Source of the DNA: Alphaproteobacteria bacterium 43-37
Lineage (GTDB): Bacteria; Pseudomonadota; Alphaproteobacteria; 43-37
Assembly: GCA_001897475.1 (NCBI GenBank)
Contig: MKSY01000019.1
Location: 36,925 to 100,924, forward strand
DNA: 64,000 bases
Direction: 5' to 3'
Shown here: one piece after another, positions 45,598 to 54,900 of the stretch
Layout of the letters: the number at the start of each line of letters is the position of its first letter
Position numbering within the stretch: the first letter of the stretch is position 1
The notes under the pieces: generated by a model
Databases searched by the model: none
Told to the model about the DNA's origin: nothing
The model's input: the letters and a program-made list of their open reading frames with translations, nothing else
Position numbers and translations under genes: made by a program

Positions 45598-47865
45598 TCA
45601 TTTAGCCCCAATACCTAGGCGTGCTCGACACTTATCTGAGATTAGGCCATTTATTACTTGTAAAATAACAATGCCTCCACCAACGATAAAAATAACATCG
45701 CCGAAAGTTCTGACCCAACGTAGCGTCTGTAAAATATCGGATTGCATAAATGTTTCACTACGCGCATACCAGAATCCTTTGCTGGCATTTGCAAGCAGCT
45801 GCAAAATTCCAATGGGTAACAAACTCGTGAGCAGCATCAATACTAACCCACCATTTAACCACCAGAATCCTGTCTTCATCCACTTATCATTAAGCCTATA
45901 ATCGGGCCTAATATACCGTAAAACAAAAAGCGTGAATCCTAGGGCTAAAAATCCATAGACACCAAATAATGCCGCATGAGCATGTGTCGCTGTGGTATTT
46001 AAACCCTGCACATAATAGAGTGAGATGGGTGGGTTAATCATAAACCCGAAAACGCCTGCACCAATCATATTCCAGAATGCAACAGCAACAAAAAACATCA
46101 AAGGCCAACAAAGTTGTTGCATCCATGTTGATCGCGCTTTCAAACGCCAGTGTTCCCAAGCCTCATGCCCCAAAACAACAAGCGGCACAACTTCTAGCGC
46201 ACTAAATGATGCTCCAACAGCCATAACGGGAGTCGTTGTTCCAGAAAAATACATGTGATGGAAGGTACCAGGTATTCCTCCGAGTAAAAACAACGATGCA
46301 GAGGCCAAACTGGCTGCTGTTGCCATTCGTTGAGAGACTAATCCCATACTGGAAAAAATAAAGGCCAGGGCGGTAGTTGCAAAAACTTCGAAAAAACCTT
46401 CTACCCAAAGATGGACAATCCACCAGCGCCAGTATTCCATAACGGATAGATTGGTTCGCTCCCCATAGAAAAATCCAGCACCATAAAATAAGCCAATCGC
46501 AACAATCGATGTCGTTAACAATGCTAATAAGTTCTTATCTCCACCTGGTTTACGCAATGCTGGCAAAACCCCGCGCATCATCAGTACTAACCAGAAGACG
46601 ATTCCAAGGAATTTGCCAATTTGCCATAGGCGTCCTAATTCAACAAACTCATACCCTTGATGCCCAACCCAAAAATTCCATTCTTGGGGAAGAATCTGAG
46701 CAATTGTTAAAAAGTTCCCGGTGAAAGATCCGACAACAACGGCGATAAGCGCCCAAAACAGAATATCAACACCTAATTTTTGATACTTAGGATCTTTGCC
46801 ACCATTAATAATGGGAACTAAAAATAAGCCCGCAGCTAGGAATCCTGTTGCAATCCAGAATAATGCTGATTGGATATGCCAGGTTCGAGATAAGGCATAC
46901 GGTATCCATTGAGAAAGATCTATTCCGTAAAATCCTTGACCTTCAACAGTATAGTGAGCTGTTAACCCTCCCAAAAGGATCTGCGCACCGAATAAGACCA
47001 CAACAATCAATAAATATTTGCTTAGTGCCAATTGAGATGGCGTCAGTTTAAATAAAGTGAGTGGATCCCGAGCTGGAGCTGGCATTTCTGGTTCATGTCG
47101 ATTTAGGAATGACCATGCCCAAATTAAGCCGCCAACTCCTGCGATCAATAAAACAATGCTGATAATTGACCACATAATATTTTCAGGCGTTGGAGCGTTG
47201 CCAATTAAAGGTTCATGGGGCCAGTTATTTGTATAAGTAGCCTCGCTACCAGGCCTTTCCGTTGCGGCAGCCCATGCTGTCCAAAAGAAGAAATTAGATA
47301 ACTTAGCCCGGCGCTCAACACTTGGTAAAGTTTTTTCCTTCATTGCATAGTGTTTTCGGGTCTCATGAAGCTCAGACGCGTCACCAAATAATTTATCATA
47401 GTAGGCGGCGGTTTCTTTAATTGCCAAAACGCGACGCGGAGAAAGTGTGGCCGTGTCTGTTTCTTTATTAAAAGTATTAGCTCGGTATTCCTGCTTTAAT
47501 TCAAACTGCAGTGCGTTTTTCTCACCGCTCGATAAGCTATCGTAGGGTTTATGATAACGTTCCTTAGCTGCTAGCTCTAACCAGCATAACAATTCACGAT
47601 GAAGCCAATCGGCTGTCCAGTCTGGAGCTTGATAAGCACCATGCCCCCAAATTGATCCTAGTTGCATGCCACCAACAGACTGCCAGGCTGATTGTCCATC
47701 CAGCACATCATCAGACGTCATAACTGCGTCGCCGTTTACGCTGACAAATTTAAGTGGAATCGGGGGGGCTTGGCGATAAACCTCAGCTCCAAAAAATCCC
47801 AACATTGCAAACGTTACGCCAACAATTGTGATAAGAGTATACCAAAACTTACGATACTTAGACAT
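45598..47865 (-). CDS. norZ: Quinol-dependent nitric oxide reductase
   Basis: This 755-residue protein has an N-terminal helix and periplasmic domain (about 35-235, with QSVGGMQLGSIWGHGAYQAP and DWTADWLHRE), fused to the 12-helix NorB-type catalytic unit. The latter has GVYGFLALGF and YWRWWIVHLWVEGFFEVFAT with haem/Fe ligand His. The fusion is what defines qNOR (single-subunit, quinol-using). It reduces NO to N2O. It starts 1 nt after the ytfE stop, so the two are one operon. Confidence 0.95.
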   Translation of the reverse strand: MSKYRKFWYTLITIVGVTFAMLGFFGAEVYRQAPPIPLKFVSVNGDAVMTSDDVLDGQSAWQSVGGMQLGSIWGHGAYQAPDWTADWLHRELLCWLELAAKERYHKPYDSLSSGEKNALQFELKQEYRANTFNKETDTATLSPRRVLAIKETAAYYDKLFGDASELHETRKHYAMKEKTLPSVERRAKLSNFFFWTAWAAATERPGSEATYTNNWPHEPLIGNAPTPENIMWSIISIVLLIAGVGGLIWAWSFLNRHEPEMPAPARDPLTLFKLTPSQLALSKYLLIVVVLFGAQILLGGLTAHYTVEGQGFYGIDLSQWIPYALSRTWHIQSALFWIATGFLAAGLFLVPIINGGKDPKYQKLGVDILFWALIAVVVGSFTGNFLTIAQILPQEWNFWVGHQGYEFVELGRLWQIGKFLGIVFWLVLMMRGVLPALRKPGGDKNLLALLTTSIVAIGLFYGAGFFYGERTNLSVMEYWRWWIVHLWVEGFFEVFATTALAFIFSSMGLVSQRMATAASLASASLFLLGGIPGTFHHMYFSGTTTPVMAVGASFSALEVVPLVVLGHEAWEHWRLKARSTWMQQLCWPLMFFVAVAFWNMIGAGVFGFMINPPISLYYVQGLNTTATHAHAALFGVYGFLALGFTLFVLRYIRPDYRLNDKWMKTGFWWLNGGLVLMLLTSLLPIGILQLLANASKGFWYARSETFMQSDILQTLRWVRTFGDVIFIVGGGIVILQVINGLISDKCRARLGIGAK

Positions 47866-47866
47866 T

Positions 47867-48541
47867 TTAAAAGCCTTCCGTTTTTATCCGATCAAAGAGG
47901 ATATTATTTTCTAAATGAATATGTTGCATCAAGTCAACCTTAAAGGTACGCAACCCAAGATACAGGGCGCTCCATGTATTACAAGCGCCTTCTGGAGCTG
48001 AGATATTATGGGTTATTTCCTCAATTGCTTCCAACTGCCTACCGTAATTTTCGTGCTCATCTACCAGCTGTTCAATAATGGGACGAGCTTTAGAAATTTC
48101 GCCAGCCATAATTAAAGGAAACAAGTTCTTTTCTTCATCTAACATATGAAGTCCAAGCTCTTCGTACATTTTTTCCAAATGCTCGGTTAATCCAGTTGGG
48201 CAAGCAGGGTGATCAGCATGGACTTTTTCAACGCGCGCTGACAATCGGATAAGCTCCGGGAGCTGCTCACGGTAAATACTGTGATAACGATCCTTGATGT
48301 AGGCAACCAAATCGCTAAGCGGGGCAACATTCCAACTCAAAGATGGCTCGCCAAGATCAATTAACTTTTGCAGGTCAAAGACCAACAAACTTGCATTGGC
48401 CCCCTTGTCTTCAATCATAACGCTTAGTTTTTTAGACCCTCCACAACAAAAATCTAAACCATACTTATGGAATACAGACGTAGCTCCTGGAATATCCCGC
48501 GCAATTTTTCCGATTGGTTGTTCAAGTAGATCCATATACAT
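47867..48541 (-). CDS. ytfE: YtfE/RIC, iron-sulfur cluster repair di-iron protein
   Basis: This encodes 224 residues. The N-terminal ScdA domain has IPGATSVFHKYGLDFCCGGS. The hemerythrin-like domain carries His/Glu ligands in IKDRYHSIYREQLPELI, EKVHADH, LGLHMLDEEKNLFPLI, ADEHENY-like VDEHENYGRQLE and LMQHIHLENNILF. It restores clusters damaged by NO. It is the first gene of the ytfE-norZ operon and has an NsrR-like operator upstream. Confidence 0.95.
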   Translation of the reverse strand: MYMDLLEQPIGKIARDIPGATSVFHKYGLDFCCGGSKKLSVMIEDKGANASLLVFDLQKLIDLGEPSLSWNVAPLSDLVAYIKDRYHSIYREQLPELIRLSARVEKVHADHPACPTGLTEHLEKMYEELGLHMLDEEKNLFPLIMAGEISKARPIIEQLVDEHENYGRQLEAIEEITHNISAPEGACNTWSALYLGLRTFKVDLMQHIHLENNILFDRIKTEGF

Positions 48542-48636
48542 ACCTAACTAATGTGGTTATTTAAATTAATTTTTGGCCAAGAAAATAAAAATATTTACTA
48601 AATTTTTGTTAAAAAGTGAGCATCGCAAATTCGTTA

Positions 48637-48659
48637 AAGATGTATTTAAAACACACCTT
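48637..48659 (-). promoter_or_regulatory. NsrR-type operator upstream of ytfE-norZ
   Basis: On the minus strand the site reads AAGGTGTGTTT-T-AAATACATCTT. It matches the known NsrR palindrome (AAGATGCATTT-n-AAATGCATCTT) at 18 of 22 arm positions with the correct 11-1-11 spacing. It lies about 95 nt upstream of the ytfE ATG, with nsrR itself 3 kb away. Confidence 0.7.
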
Positions 48660-48734
48660 TAACCTCTATACAATCATACAAATTTCGTCAAGTTAAAAAA
48701 ACCCAGGCCTGGCCCAAATAGGGCATTGAATAAC

Positions 48735-50534
48735 TTAGCGGATAACCATTGGGGCAGCCCTAGCCTGAGGCTCGCTTGAAGAAAAGCCGCTGGCTCTCAG
48801 CTCCTGTAGAACCATGCTCTTCACGTCAAACCATATATACGCCAGCATAGATCTCATAAAACTGCGGACCACCGGTTCAAAGCCAGCCCCCCTCCCCCAC
48901 AATGCATCACTCAGAAATTCCGACATTTTCTTGAGGCGCGGATAGTAAATGACAGGAAGCATTTTTCCTTCTGAACCAACAAATTGATGAGCCTCAGCAA
49001 GCGCCACATCCAATCCACCCAAGCGATCCACCAATTTCTTCTCCAGCGCCTGCTCACCTGTCCATACGCGACCGCGAGCCACACGATCCACTTCCTCAGC
49101 AGACATTTGCCTTGACTGCATCACCTGCTCGGTGAAGCGCTTATAAGTTATATCCAAACTACGATTGACTCGCTTCAAAGCAGCTTGAGAAAATGGTTTA
49201 GCAGAAGAATTATCCAAAGCGCTTTCGTGAGTTGCAAATTCAGCCCAATTAATTCCTACAATTTTAGAGAAATTTTCGATATCAAACTTTCCACCATAGG
49301 TTCCGATGGATCCTGTAATTGTCACAGGATGTGCCACAATAACATCGGCCGCTGATGCAAGCCAGTAGCCACCACTGGCCGCCACATCAGACATGGATGC
49401 AACAATTTTCTTATCTTTCTGTCCGCAATATTTGAGCGCACGAAAAATAGGGTCTGTTCCTAAAACCGAACCTCCAGGGCTATCAATACGAATAACAAAC
49501 GCTTTGACATTTGGATTATTAGCTATTTTACGAATAGCGCGCTCCATCCGAAAGCTTAGGATTGCTGAGGCTTCACGATCAGCCTCATACTCACCTGTAT
49601 CACGCTCAATATCGCCACTCATATAAAGCACGGCAATATGCGGTTGGGTGGTATCATGGGCATCTTCAAAATGGTCAAGATAGTCCAGATAGGCAATCCC
49701 CTCGATATCTTCGCCAAATTTCTCCTGCATCATTTGGCTTATAGATCCTAAAGAAGTAATATGATCAACAAACCCCATTTGAAGGGCGTCTTCATCTGTC
49801 AATGAACCCATCTGTAGAGCTTTCTCTAAAAGATGTTCATCTATGTTCCGATCTATGCATATGCTTGCTTTAATGGTCTTCATCATATGATCCAGAAGTG
49901 ATACCCATTCTTGTTGGTATTCAGCCGATGGTTTTTCTAGAGTCAAATGCTCTGGCGCGCCTTTATACTCATGGCGCCGATACATATTGGCTCTCACACC
50001 AATGTGATCTAGCAGCCTCTTAAAAAATGGCACTGAAATACCAAGGCCGGAAAGATTCACTTCACCAAAGTTTTGCAGCCAAATCTCATCAGCAACGGCA
50101 GACAAATAATAGTTCTGCGTTGCACCAGAATTTTCTCCAAATGAATCCGCGTAGATATAAACTTTCTTTCCACTAACCTTAAATTTCTTCAACGCTCCAC
50201 GTAACGTATCAATTTTACCAAGCCCCATATCATGATCGTCAAGGCGCAGTACGGCAGCTTTAATTCTTGGGTCAGCCGCTGCTTCCTCCAATGACTTTAG
50301 CATATGGTGTAATGAGTGCTTTTGTGGCTCAAAGATACGACTGAGGCTATCTTCGGCATGAAACTCCTGGACATGACCACTCACGACTAATGAAAGATAC
50401 GCATTATTTGGAACAGGAACGCTGGCAGAATTACCAGAAAAAATCAGCCATGCAAAAAGGGACAACAGAAAAACAAAAATAGCCCCCAGAGTAATAAAGG
50501 TAATTTTTATAAAGCGGCGGATCTTGTTTTTCAT
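48735..50534 (-). CDS. sppA: SppA, signal peptide peptidase (67K type)
   Basis: This encodes 599 residues with one N-terminal membrane helix (ITFITLGAIFVFLLSLFAWL) and two tandem protease-like domains. The general-base Lys lies in YRRHEYKGAPEHLT of the first domain and the nucleophile Ser in SDVAASGGYWLAS of the second. RIDSPGGSVLGTDPIFRAL is also typical. It degrades cleaved signal peptides in the membrane. Full length. It lies 9 nt after fabI. Confidence 0.95.
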   Translation of the reverse strand: MKNKIRRFIKITFITLGAIFVFLLSLFAWLIFSGNSASVPVPNNAYLSLVVSGHVQEFHAEDSLSRIFEPQKHSLHHMLKSLEEAAADPRIKAAVLRLDDHDMGLGKIDTLRGALKKFKVSGKKVYIYADSFGENSGATQNYYLSAVADEIWLQNFGEVNLSGLGISVPFFKRLLDHIGVRANMYRRHEYKGAPEHLTLEKPSAEYQQEWVSLLDHMMKTIKASICIDRNIDEHLLEKALQMGSLTDEDALQMGFVDHITSLGSISQMMQEKFGEDIEGIAYLDYLDHFEDAHDTTQPHIAVLYMSGDIERDTGEYEADREASAILSFRMERAIRKIANNPNVKAFVIRIDSPGGSVLGTDPIFRALKYCGQKDKKIVASMSDVAASGGYWLASAADVIVAHPVTITGSIGTYGGKFDIENFSKIVGINWAEFATHESALDNSSAKPFSQAALKRVNRSLDITYKRFTEQVMQSRQMSAEEVDRVARGRVWTGEQALEKKLVDRLGGLDVALAEAHQFVGSEGKMLPVIYYPRLKKMSEFLSDALWGRGAGFEPVVRSFMRSMLAYIWFDVKSMVLQELRASGFSSSEPQARAAPMVIR

Positions 50535-50543
50535 GAGTCAACG

Positions 50544-51374
50544 TTAAGCTATAGAATCACTATCAGAGTTAGGCAAAGTCAAATCAGGAGCGTCCAAAGC
50601 TTTCATGCCAATAATATTATACCCACAATCGACATAATGAACTTCGCCTGTAACAGCCAACGACAAGTCGCTCAACAAATACATGGATGATTGCCCGACC
50701 TCATCAATGGTCACATTCCTCTTAAGTGGGGCATTGTATTGATTCCACTTAAGCAGGTATCTAAAATCGCCAACACCTGAGGCTGCTAATGTCTTAATTG
50801 GCCCCGCTGAAAGAGCATTAACACGAATGTCTTCGCCACCTAAGTCCACGGCTAAGTAACGCACACTGGCTTCCAAAGCGGCTTTTGCTACACCCATAAC
50901 ATTATAGTGTGGCATCACTCTTTCTGCCCCGAAATAGGTGAGGGTCAAAATGCTCCCACCCTTTTCCTTCATAAGAGGGCGAGCGTGTTTGCAAACAGAT
51001 GTGAACGAGAAGCAGGAGATGTCCATGGTTTTCAGGAAATTTGCACGACTTGTATCTACATACTGCCCGCGCAATTCCTCTTTATCAGAAAAAGCAATAG
51101 CATGAACAAGAAAATCAATCGCACCCCATTCCTTTTCAAGAGCTTCAAAAACAGACGCGACACTTGCCTCATCAGTTACGTCACACGGAAGAATGATCTT
51201 ACTGCCGACAGATTCCGCTAATGGTCTAATTCTTTTTTCAAGGACTTCCCCTTGATATGTAAATGCGATTTCAGCACCTTGGGCAAATAAGGATTTGGCA
51301 ATCCCCCAAGCTATTGAGTGGTCATTCGCAACCCCCATTATAAGGCCACGTTTTCCAGACATTAACTGCGCCAT
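50544..51374 (-). CDS. fabI: Enoyl-ACP reductase (NADH)
   Basis: This encodes 276 residues from the ATG at 51374, with AGGAG 8 nt upstream (an in-frame GTG at 51383 is less likely). Motifs are KRGLIMGVANDHSIAWGIAK (NAD binding) and the catalytic YNVMGVAKAALEASVRYLA (Tyr-x6-Lys). It does the last step of each fatty-acid elongation cycle. Usual FabI target residues for triclosan-type drugs appear intact. Confidence 0.96.
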   Translation of the reverse strand: MAQLMSGKRGLIMGVANDHSIAWGIAKSLFAQGAEIAFTYQGEVLEKRIRPLAESVGSKIILPCDVTDEASVASVFEALEKEWGAIDFLVHAIAFSDKEELRGQYVDTSRANFLKTMDISCFSFTSVCKHARPLMKEKGGSILTLTYFGAERVMPHYNVMGVAKAALEASVRYLAVDLGGEDIRVNALSAGPIKTLAASGVGDFRYLLKWNQYNAPLKRNVTIDEVGQSSMYLLSDLSLAVTGEVHYVDCGYNIIGMKALDAPDLTLPNSDSDSIA

Positions 51375-51452
51375 CTCAAACACTCCTGTTCATGAATGAA
51401 AAACTTATATCCTTTATCAGGCAAGAATACCAGACCTTATCGCAAGACACTC

Positions 51453-52427
51453 TTACTCTTTTGCTTTAAGCGGCTGATAAGAATCATAAGAGTTCACAAT
51501 TTTCCCCACCAGTGGGTGACGAACGACATCTTGCGCATTGAAATAGATAAAGGCGATGTCATCAACTTTTCCCAAAACATCAACCGCATCCTGAAGACCC
51601 GATTTTGTTCCCTTCGGCAAATCTATTTGAGACAGATCACCTGTGACCACCATTCTTGAGCGATTACCCAAACGGGTGAGAAACATTTTCATTTGTTCTG
51701 GTGTTGTGTTTTGCGCTTCATCTAGAATAACAAAAGCGTTTGCTAAAGTACGACCACGCATAAAAGCAAGAGGAGCAACTTCGATATCGCCAGAACTTAG
51801 CCGCTTAGCAATTTGTTCACCTGAGAGCATATCATGCAGCGCATCATAGAGTGGCCGAAGATATGGGTCGACCTTCTCTCGCAAATCGCCCGGGAGAAAT
51901 CCGAGCCGCTCGCCCGCCTCTACAGCAGGCCTTGAGAGGATGATACGATCCACCTGACCTGAGATCATCATAGCCACACCTGTTGCCACAGCTAAATATG
52001 TCTTTCCTGTGCCTGCGGGGCCAACTCCAAAAACTAGCTCATGATTTTGCAATGCCTGCAAATACTTTTTTTGATTTAAGGAACGCGAAGAAATGACCCG
52101 ACGATGTGTCGAAATGACTATCTCTTCTTGATCTAATGAAATCCTCAGACCTTGAGATGATTGCGCTGCAATCCGCATAGCCGCTTCAAACTCAAGCGCA
52201 TCAAGGCTTAACCCGCGCTCCAATCGCGTATAGCAATGCCGCAAGACGGATTGCGCACTATGGATACCTTCAGGAGAACCAGTTATCTGCACACGATTGC
52301 CACGATTGTTCACTTTGATGTGAAACTGCTTTTCCAACTTATGGAGAAATTCATCATGCTCTCCAAAAAGAAAGGGCAATAAACGGTTATTGGAAAATTC
52401 AACGGTAATTGTGACTTGATCGACCAT
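51453..52427 (-). CDS. phoH: PhoH-like ATPase
   Basis: This 324-residue protein has the PhoH/YbeZ layout: an N-terminal KH-like part, then GPAGTGKTYLAVATGVAMM (Walker A), RPAVEAGERLGFLPGDLREK, AFVILDEAQNTTPEQMKMFL (Walker B) and TGDLSQIDLP. It is commonly linked with ybeY and miaB in RNA metabolism; here miaB lies 30 nt upstream. ybeY is not seen directly after it. Confidence 0.95.
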   Translation of the reverse strand: MVDQVTITVEFSNNRLLPFLFGEHDEFLHKLEKQFHIKVNNRGNRVQITGSPEGIHSAQSVLRHCYTRLERGLSLDALEFEAAMRIAAQSSQGLRISLDQEEIVISTHRRVISSRSLNQKKYLQALQNHELVFGVGPAGTGKTYLAVATGVAMMISGQVDRIILSRPAVEAGERLGFLPGDLREKVDPYLRPLYDALHDMLSGEQIAKRLSSGDIEVAPLAFMRGRTLANAFVILDEAQNTTPEQMKMFLTRLGNRSRMVVTGDLSQIDLPKGTKSGLQDAVDVLGKVDDIAFIYFNAQDVVRHPLVGKIVNSYDSYQPLKAKE

Positions 52428-52457
52428 TTTGCCTCGTGTGTTATAGTTTGTTATTTC

Positions 52458-53804
52458 TTAAACGATAACACCAGCAAGGCTATTTGCAAAGCCATCGGTA
52501 ACATGAACCGATTGAATAGTCCCCATAACTTCCTGATTGGCTTCAACATAAACAGACTGCAAGAACGGAGTTTTACCAATCAGCTGCCCTGGTTTTTTAC
52601 CCGTGCGTTCAAACAAGGCCGATACGGTTTGCCCCACTTTTGATTGATTAAATTCAAACTGCAACTGAACAATGAGAGCCTGAAGACGCGCCAAGCGCTC
52701 CTCTTTCACACTTTCAGGAATTTGGTCTTCATAAGCACCCGCCGGTGTACCTGGGCGAATACTATATTTGAAAGAGTAGGCCTGAGCGTAGCGTACCTGG
52801 GCTACTAGATCCATTGTGTCTTGAAAATCTTGTTCGGTCTCACCAGGAAACCCCACAATAAAATCTGACGATAAAGCTAGGTCTGACCTTGCTGCACGCA
52901 GCTTATCAATGATGTTAAAATAAAATTCTCGGGTATGCTGACGATTCATTTGATCCAAAGTTTTATTGGATCCAGACTGCACAGGCAAATGCAAATAAGG
53001 CATAAGAGCCGGAATATCCCGATGCGCGTCAATAAGATCCTGTGTCATGTCTTTCGGATGGGAGGTAATATAGCGAATCCGTTCAATTTGGGGCAAATCC
53101 TGAGCCAACTGCTCAATTAATTTAGCCAAACGCCACTCGCTCTGGCCACTTAAACCTTCGCCATGATAGGCATTCACATTCTGCCCCAAAAGGTAGATTT
53201 CTTTAACACCCTTATCCGCTAGATTTTTAGCCTCTTCAATGATCGCTTTAGCCGGCCTTGAATATTCCGCACCACGCGTATAAGGCACTACACAAAAGGT
53301 ACAAAATCGATCGCATCCTTCTTGAATACTCACATATGCCGAGGCGCCTTGTGGCCCAGTTGCTTCAGGTAAAAAATCAAATTTGGCCTCCACCGGAAAG
53401 TCCGTATCCACAAGGCGAAACCTTTTTCCCAATTTTTCCTGACGCGCTCTTTCTGCGCGGGCCACCATCTCTGGAAGACGATGGTAAGTTTGAGGGCCCA
53501 ACACAATGTCCACAAAAGGAGCGCGCTGGATGATGGCATCCCCTTCCGCTTGCGCAACGCAACCCGCAACGGCAATAATCGCACCATCCTTTTTGGCATC
53601 TTTAATACGGCCCAAATCAGAAAACACTTTCTCCTCAGCTTTTTCTCGGATATGGCAGGTATTGAGAATCACCATATCTGCATCACCAGGCGTATCAACA
53701 GTTGCATACCCAAGAGGAGCTAATAAATCCACCATCTTACCTGAATCATACACATTCATCTGACATCCATATGTTTTCACATAAAGTTTTTTTGCTGGCT
53801 TCAT
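52458..53804 (-). CDS. miaB: MiaB, tRNA ms2i6A37 methylthiotransferase
   Basis: This 448-residue enzyme has TYGCQMNVYDS, LNTCHIREKAEEKVFSDLG and VAGCVAQAEG (auxiliary cluster Cys), GCDRFCTFCVVPYTRG (radical-SAM CxxxCxxC), and a C-terminal TRAM domain. It adds a methylthio group to i6A37. It is the counterpart of MtaB at 20284. It precedes phoH in the same direction. Confidence 0.97.
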   Translation of the reverse strand: MKPAKKLYVKTYGCQMNVYDSGKMVDLLAPLGYATVDTPGDADMVILNTCHIREKAEEKVFSDLGRIKDAKKDGAIIAVAGCVAQAEGDAIIQRAPFVDIVLGPQTYHRLPEMVARAERARQEKLGKRFRLVDTDFPVEAKFDFLPEATGPQGASAYVSIQEGCDRFCTFCVVPYTRGAEYSRPAKAIIEEAKNLADKGVKEIYLLGQNVNAYHGEGLSGQSEWRLAKLIEQLAQDLPQIERIRYITSHPKDMTQDLIDAHRDIPALMPYLHLPVQSGSNKTLDQMNRQHTREFYFNIIDKLRAARSDLALSSDFIVGFPGETEQDFQDTMDLVAQVRYAQAYSFKYSIRPGTPAGAYEDQIPESVKEERLARLQALIVQLQFEFNQSKVGQTVSALFERTGKKPGQLIGKTPFLQSVYVEANQEVMGTIQSVHVTDGFANSLAGVIV

Positions 53805-53969
53805 AACTTAAAACCCTTAGAGAAATAGTGATTAATAATTCCATCTTATTATAGGACAGCGCTGCCAAAAGCAAGAGCCTCACTCGATCAGCAAAAATCA
53901 AGCAATAATTAACACAAAATTTATAATCAGAAGATATATCTTAATCATCAGACTCTTTGGAGAATTGCA

Positions 53970-54779
53970 ATGCCTATAAAAAAACTTAAGATGATCATGG
54001 TAGCCTTTGTTTCATTGAATGCGATTTCTTTATCCTTATATGCTCAACCCTCGGATAACCCTGCGGCAGCAGCACTCACTGCTCAGGCTCGTGATTTGTA
54101 CGCGGCTGGGGATCATACTGGAGCAGCGGTGGCTCATGAAAAGGCTGCTGAAGCTCATGCGGCGGCTGGAAGTAATTCTAAGATTATTGCGTTATCTCAC
54201 TCATCTGCCGCTGCTGCATATAAGATGGCGGGTAATCCCTCAAAAGCGGCAGAAGCATATACAGCAGAAGCGGCAGTTCATACAGCAGCTGGTAATCCTG
54301 TGGGAGCGACAGCAGCGCACAGAGATGCAGCGCGCTTTTATGCCGCAGCGGGTAATCCCTCAAAAGCGGCAGCAGCTTATACAGCAGAAGCGGCAGTTCA
54401 TGCAGCAGCTGGTGACCATATGGGAGCCGTAATAGCGCACAAAGATGCAGCTCACTCTTATACAGAAGCTGATGACCATGCGGCAGCGGCAGCAGCTTAT
54501 ACAGCAGCAGCTGAGGCTCATACAACAGCTGGTGACCATACGGGAGCCGCAAAAGCGCGCTCTCTTGCAGCTCGCTCTTATACAGAAGCTGGTGACCATG
54601 CGACAGCGGCGGCAGCTCATACGGCAGCAGCTGAGGCTCATACAACAGCTGGCGATCATACGGCAGCCGCAAAAGCGCATACAGCCGCAGCGGCAGCTCA
54701 TACAACAGCTGGTGACCATGCAGCAGCGGATGCTTCCCGTGCGGCAGCAGCAGCTTCTGCAGCTGCGGCGCACCATTAA
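53970..54779 (+). CDS. Secreted Ala-rich helical-repeat protein (20-residue units)
   Basis: This encodes 269 residues. GGAG lies before the ATG, and residues 1-26 are a signal peptide (KKLKMIMVAFVSLNAISLSL ending YAQ). The rest is about eleven 20-residue units of the form AAGDHTxAAxAHxxAAxxHT. Units alternate between a type with YTAEAAVHT-like ends and one with HRDAARFYA-like ends, giving a 40-residue super-repeat. The A-x-G-x-x-A-A pattern recalls TPR/SNAP-type helical hairpins, though much richer in Ala. Function unknown; it may be a secreted binding scaffold. A strong terminator follows. Confidence 0.8.
   Translation: MPIKKLKMIMVAFVSLNAISLSLYAQPSDNPAAAALTAQARDLYAAGDHTGAAVAHEKAAEAHAAAGSNSKIIALSHSSAAAAYKMAGNPSKAAEAYTAEAAVHTAAGNPVGATAAHRDAARFYAAAGNPSKAAAAYTAEAAVHAAAGDHMGAVIAHKDAAHSYTEADDHAAAAAAYTAAAEAHTTAGDHTGAAKARSLAARSYTEAGDHATAAAAHTAAAEAHTTAGDHTAAAKAHTAAAAAHTTAGDHAAADASRAAAAASAAAAHH
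54100..54770. repeat. Tandem 60-bp (120-bp higher order) repeats in the Ala-rich gene
   Basis: The gene body consists of imperfect 60-bp units in frame, many close to gcagctggtgaccatacggg-like starts. Similarity is highest between alternate units, so the duplicated block was probably 120 bp. Confidence 0.75.
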
Positions 54780-54812
54780 AAATGTGAGTAACTAATTTTA
54801 TTAAGGCTTACT

Positions 54813-54840
54813 AAAAGGAGGGGATTTTCCCTCCTTTTTT
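54813..54840 (+). terminator. Rho-independent terminator after Ala-rich repeat gene
   Basis: AAAAGGAGGG (54813-54822) pairs with CCCTCCTTTT (54829-54838) around GATTTT, followed by T's. Perfect 10-bp stem. Confidence 0.88.
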
Positions 54841-54844
54841 CCAT

Positions 54845-54881
54845 AACCAAAACCCCCCACCTTAGGTGGAGGTTTTTGGTT
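54845..54881. terminator. Long hairpin between convergent genes
   Basis: AACCAAAACCCCCCACC and GGTGGAGGTTTTTGGTT form a 17-position stem with two mismatches. The inner arms resemble the hairpin at 172-196. It probably terminates the minus-strand gene ending at 54901. Confidence 0.6.
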
Positions 54882-54900
54882 TTGATAAAAATCAGTTTGG

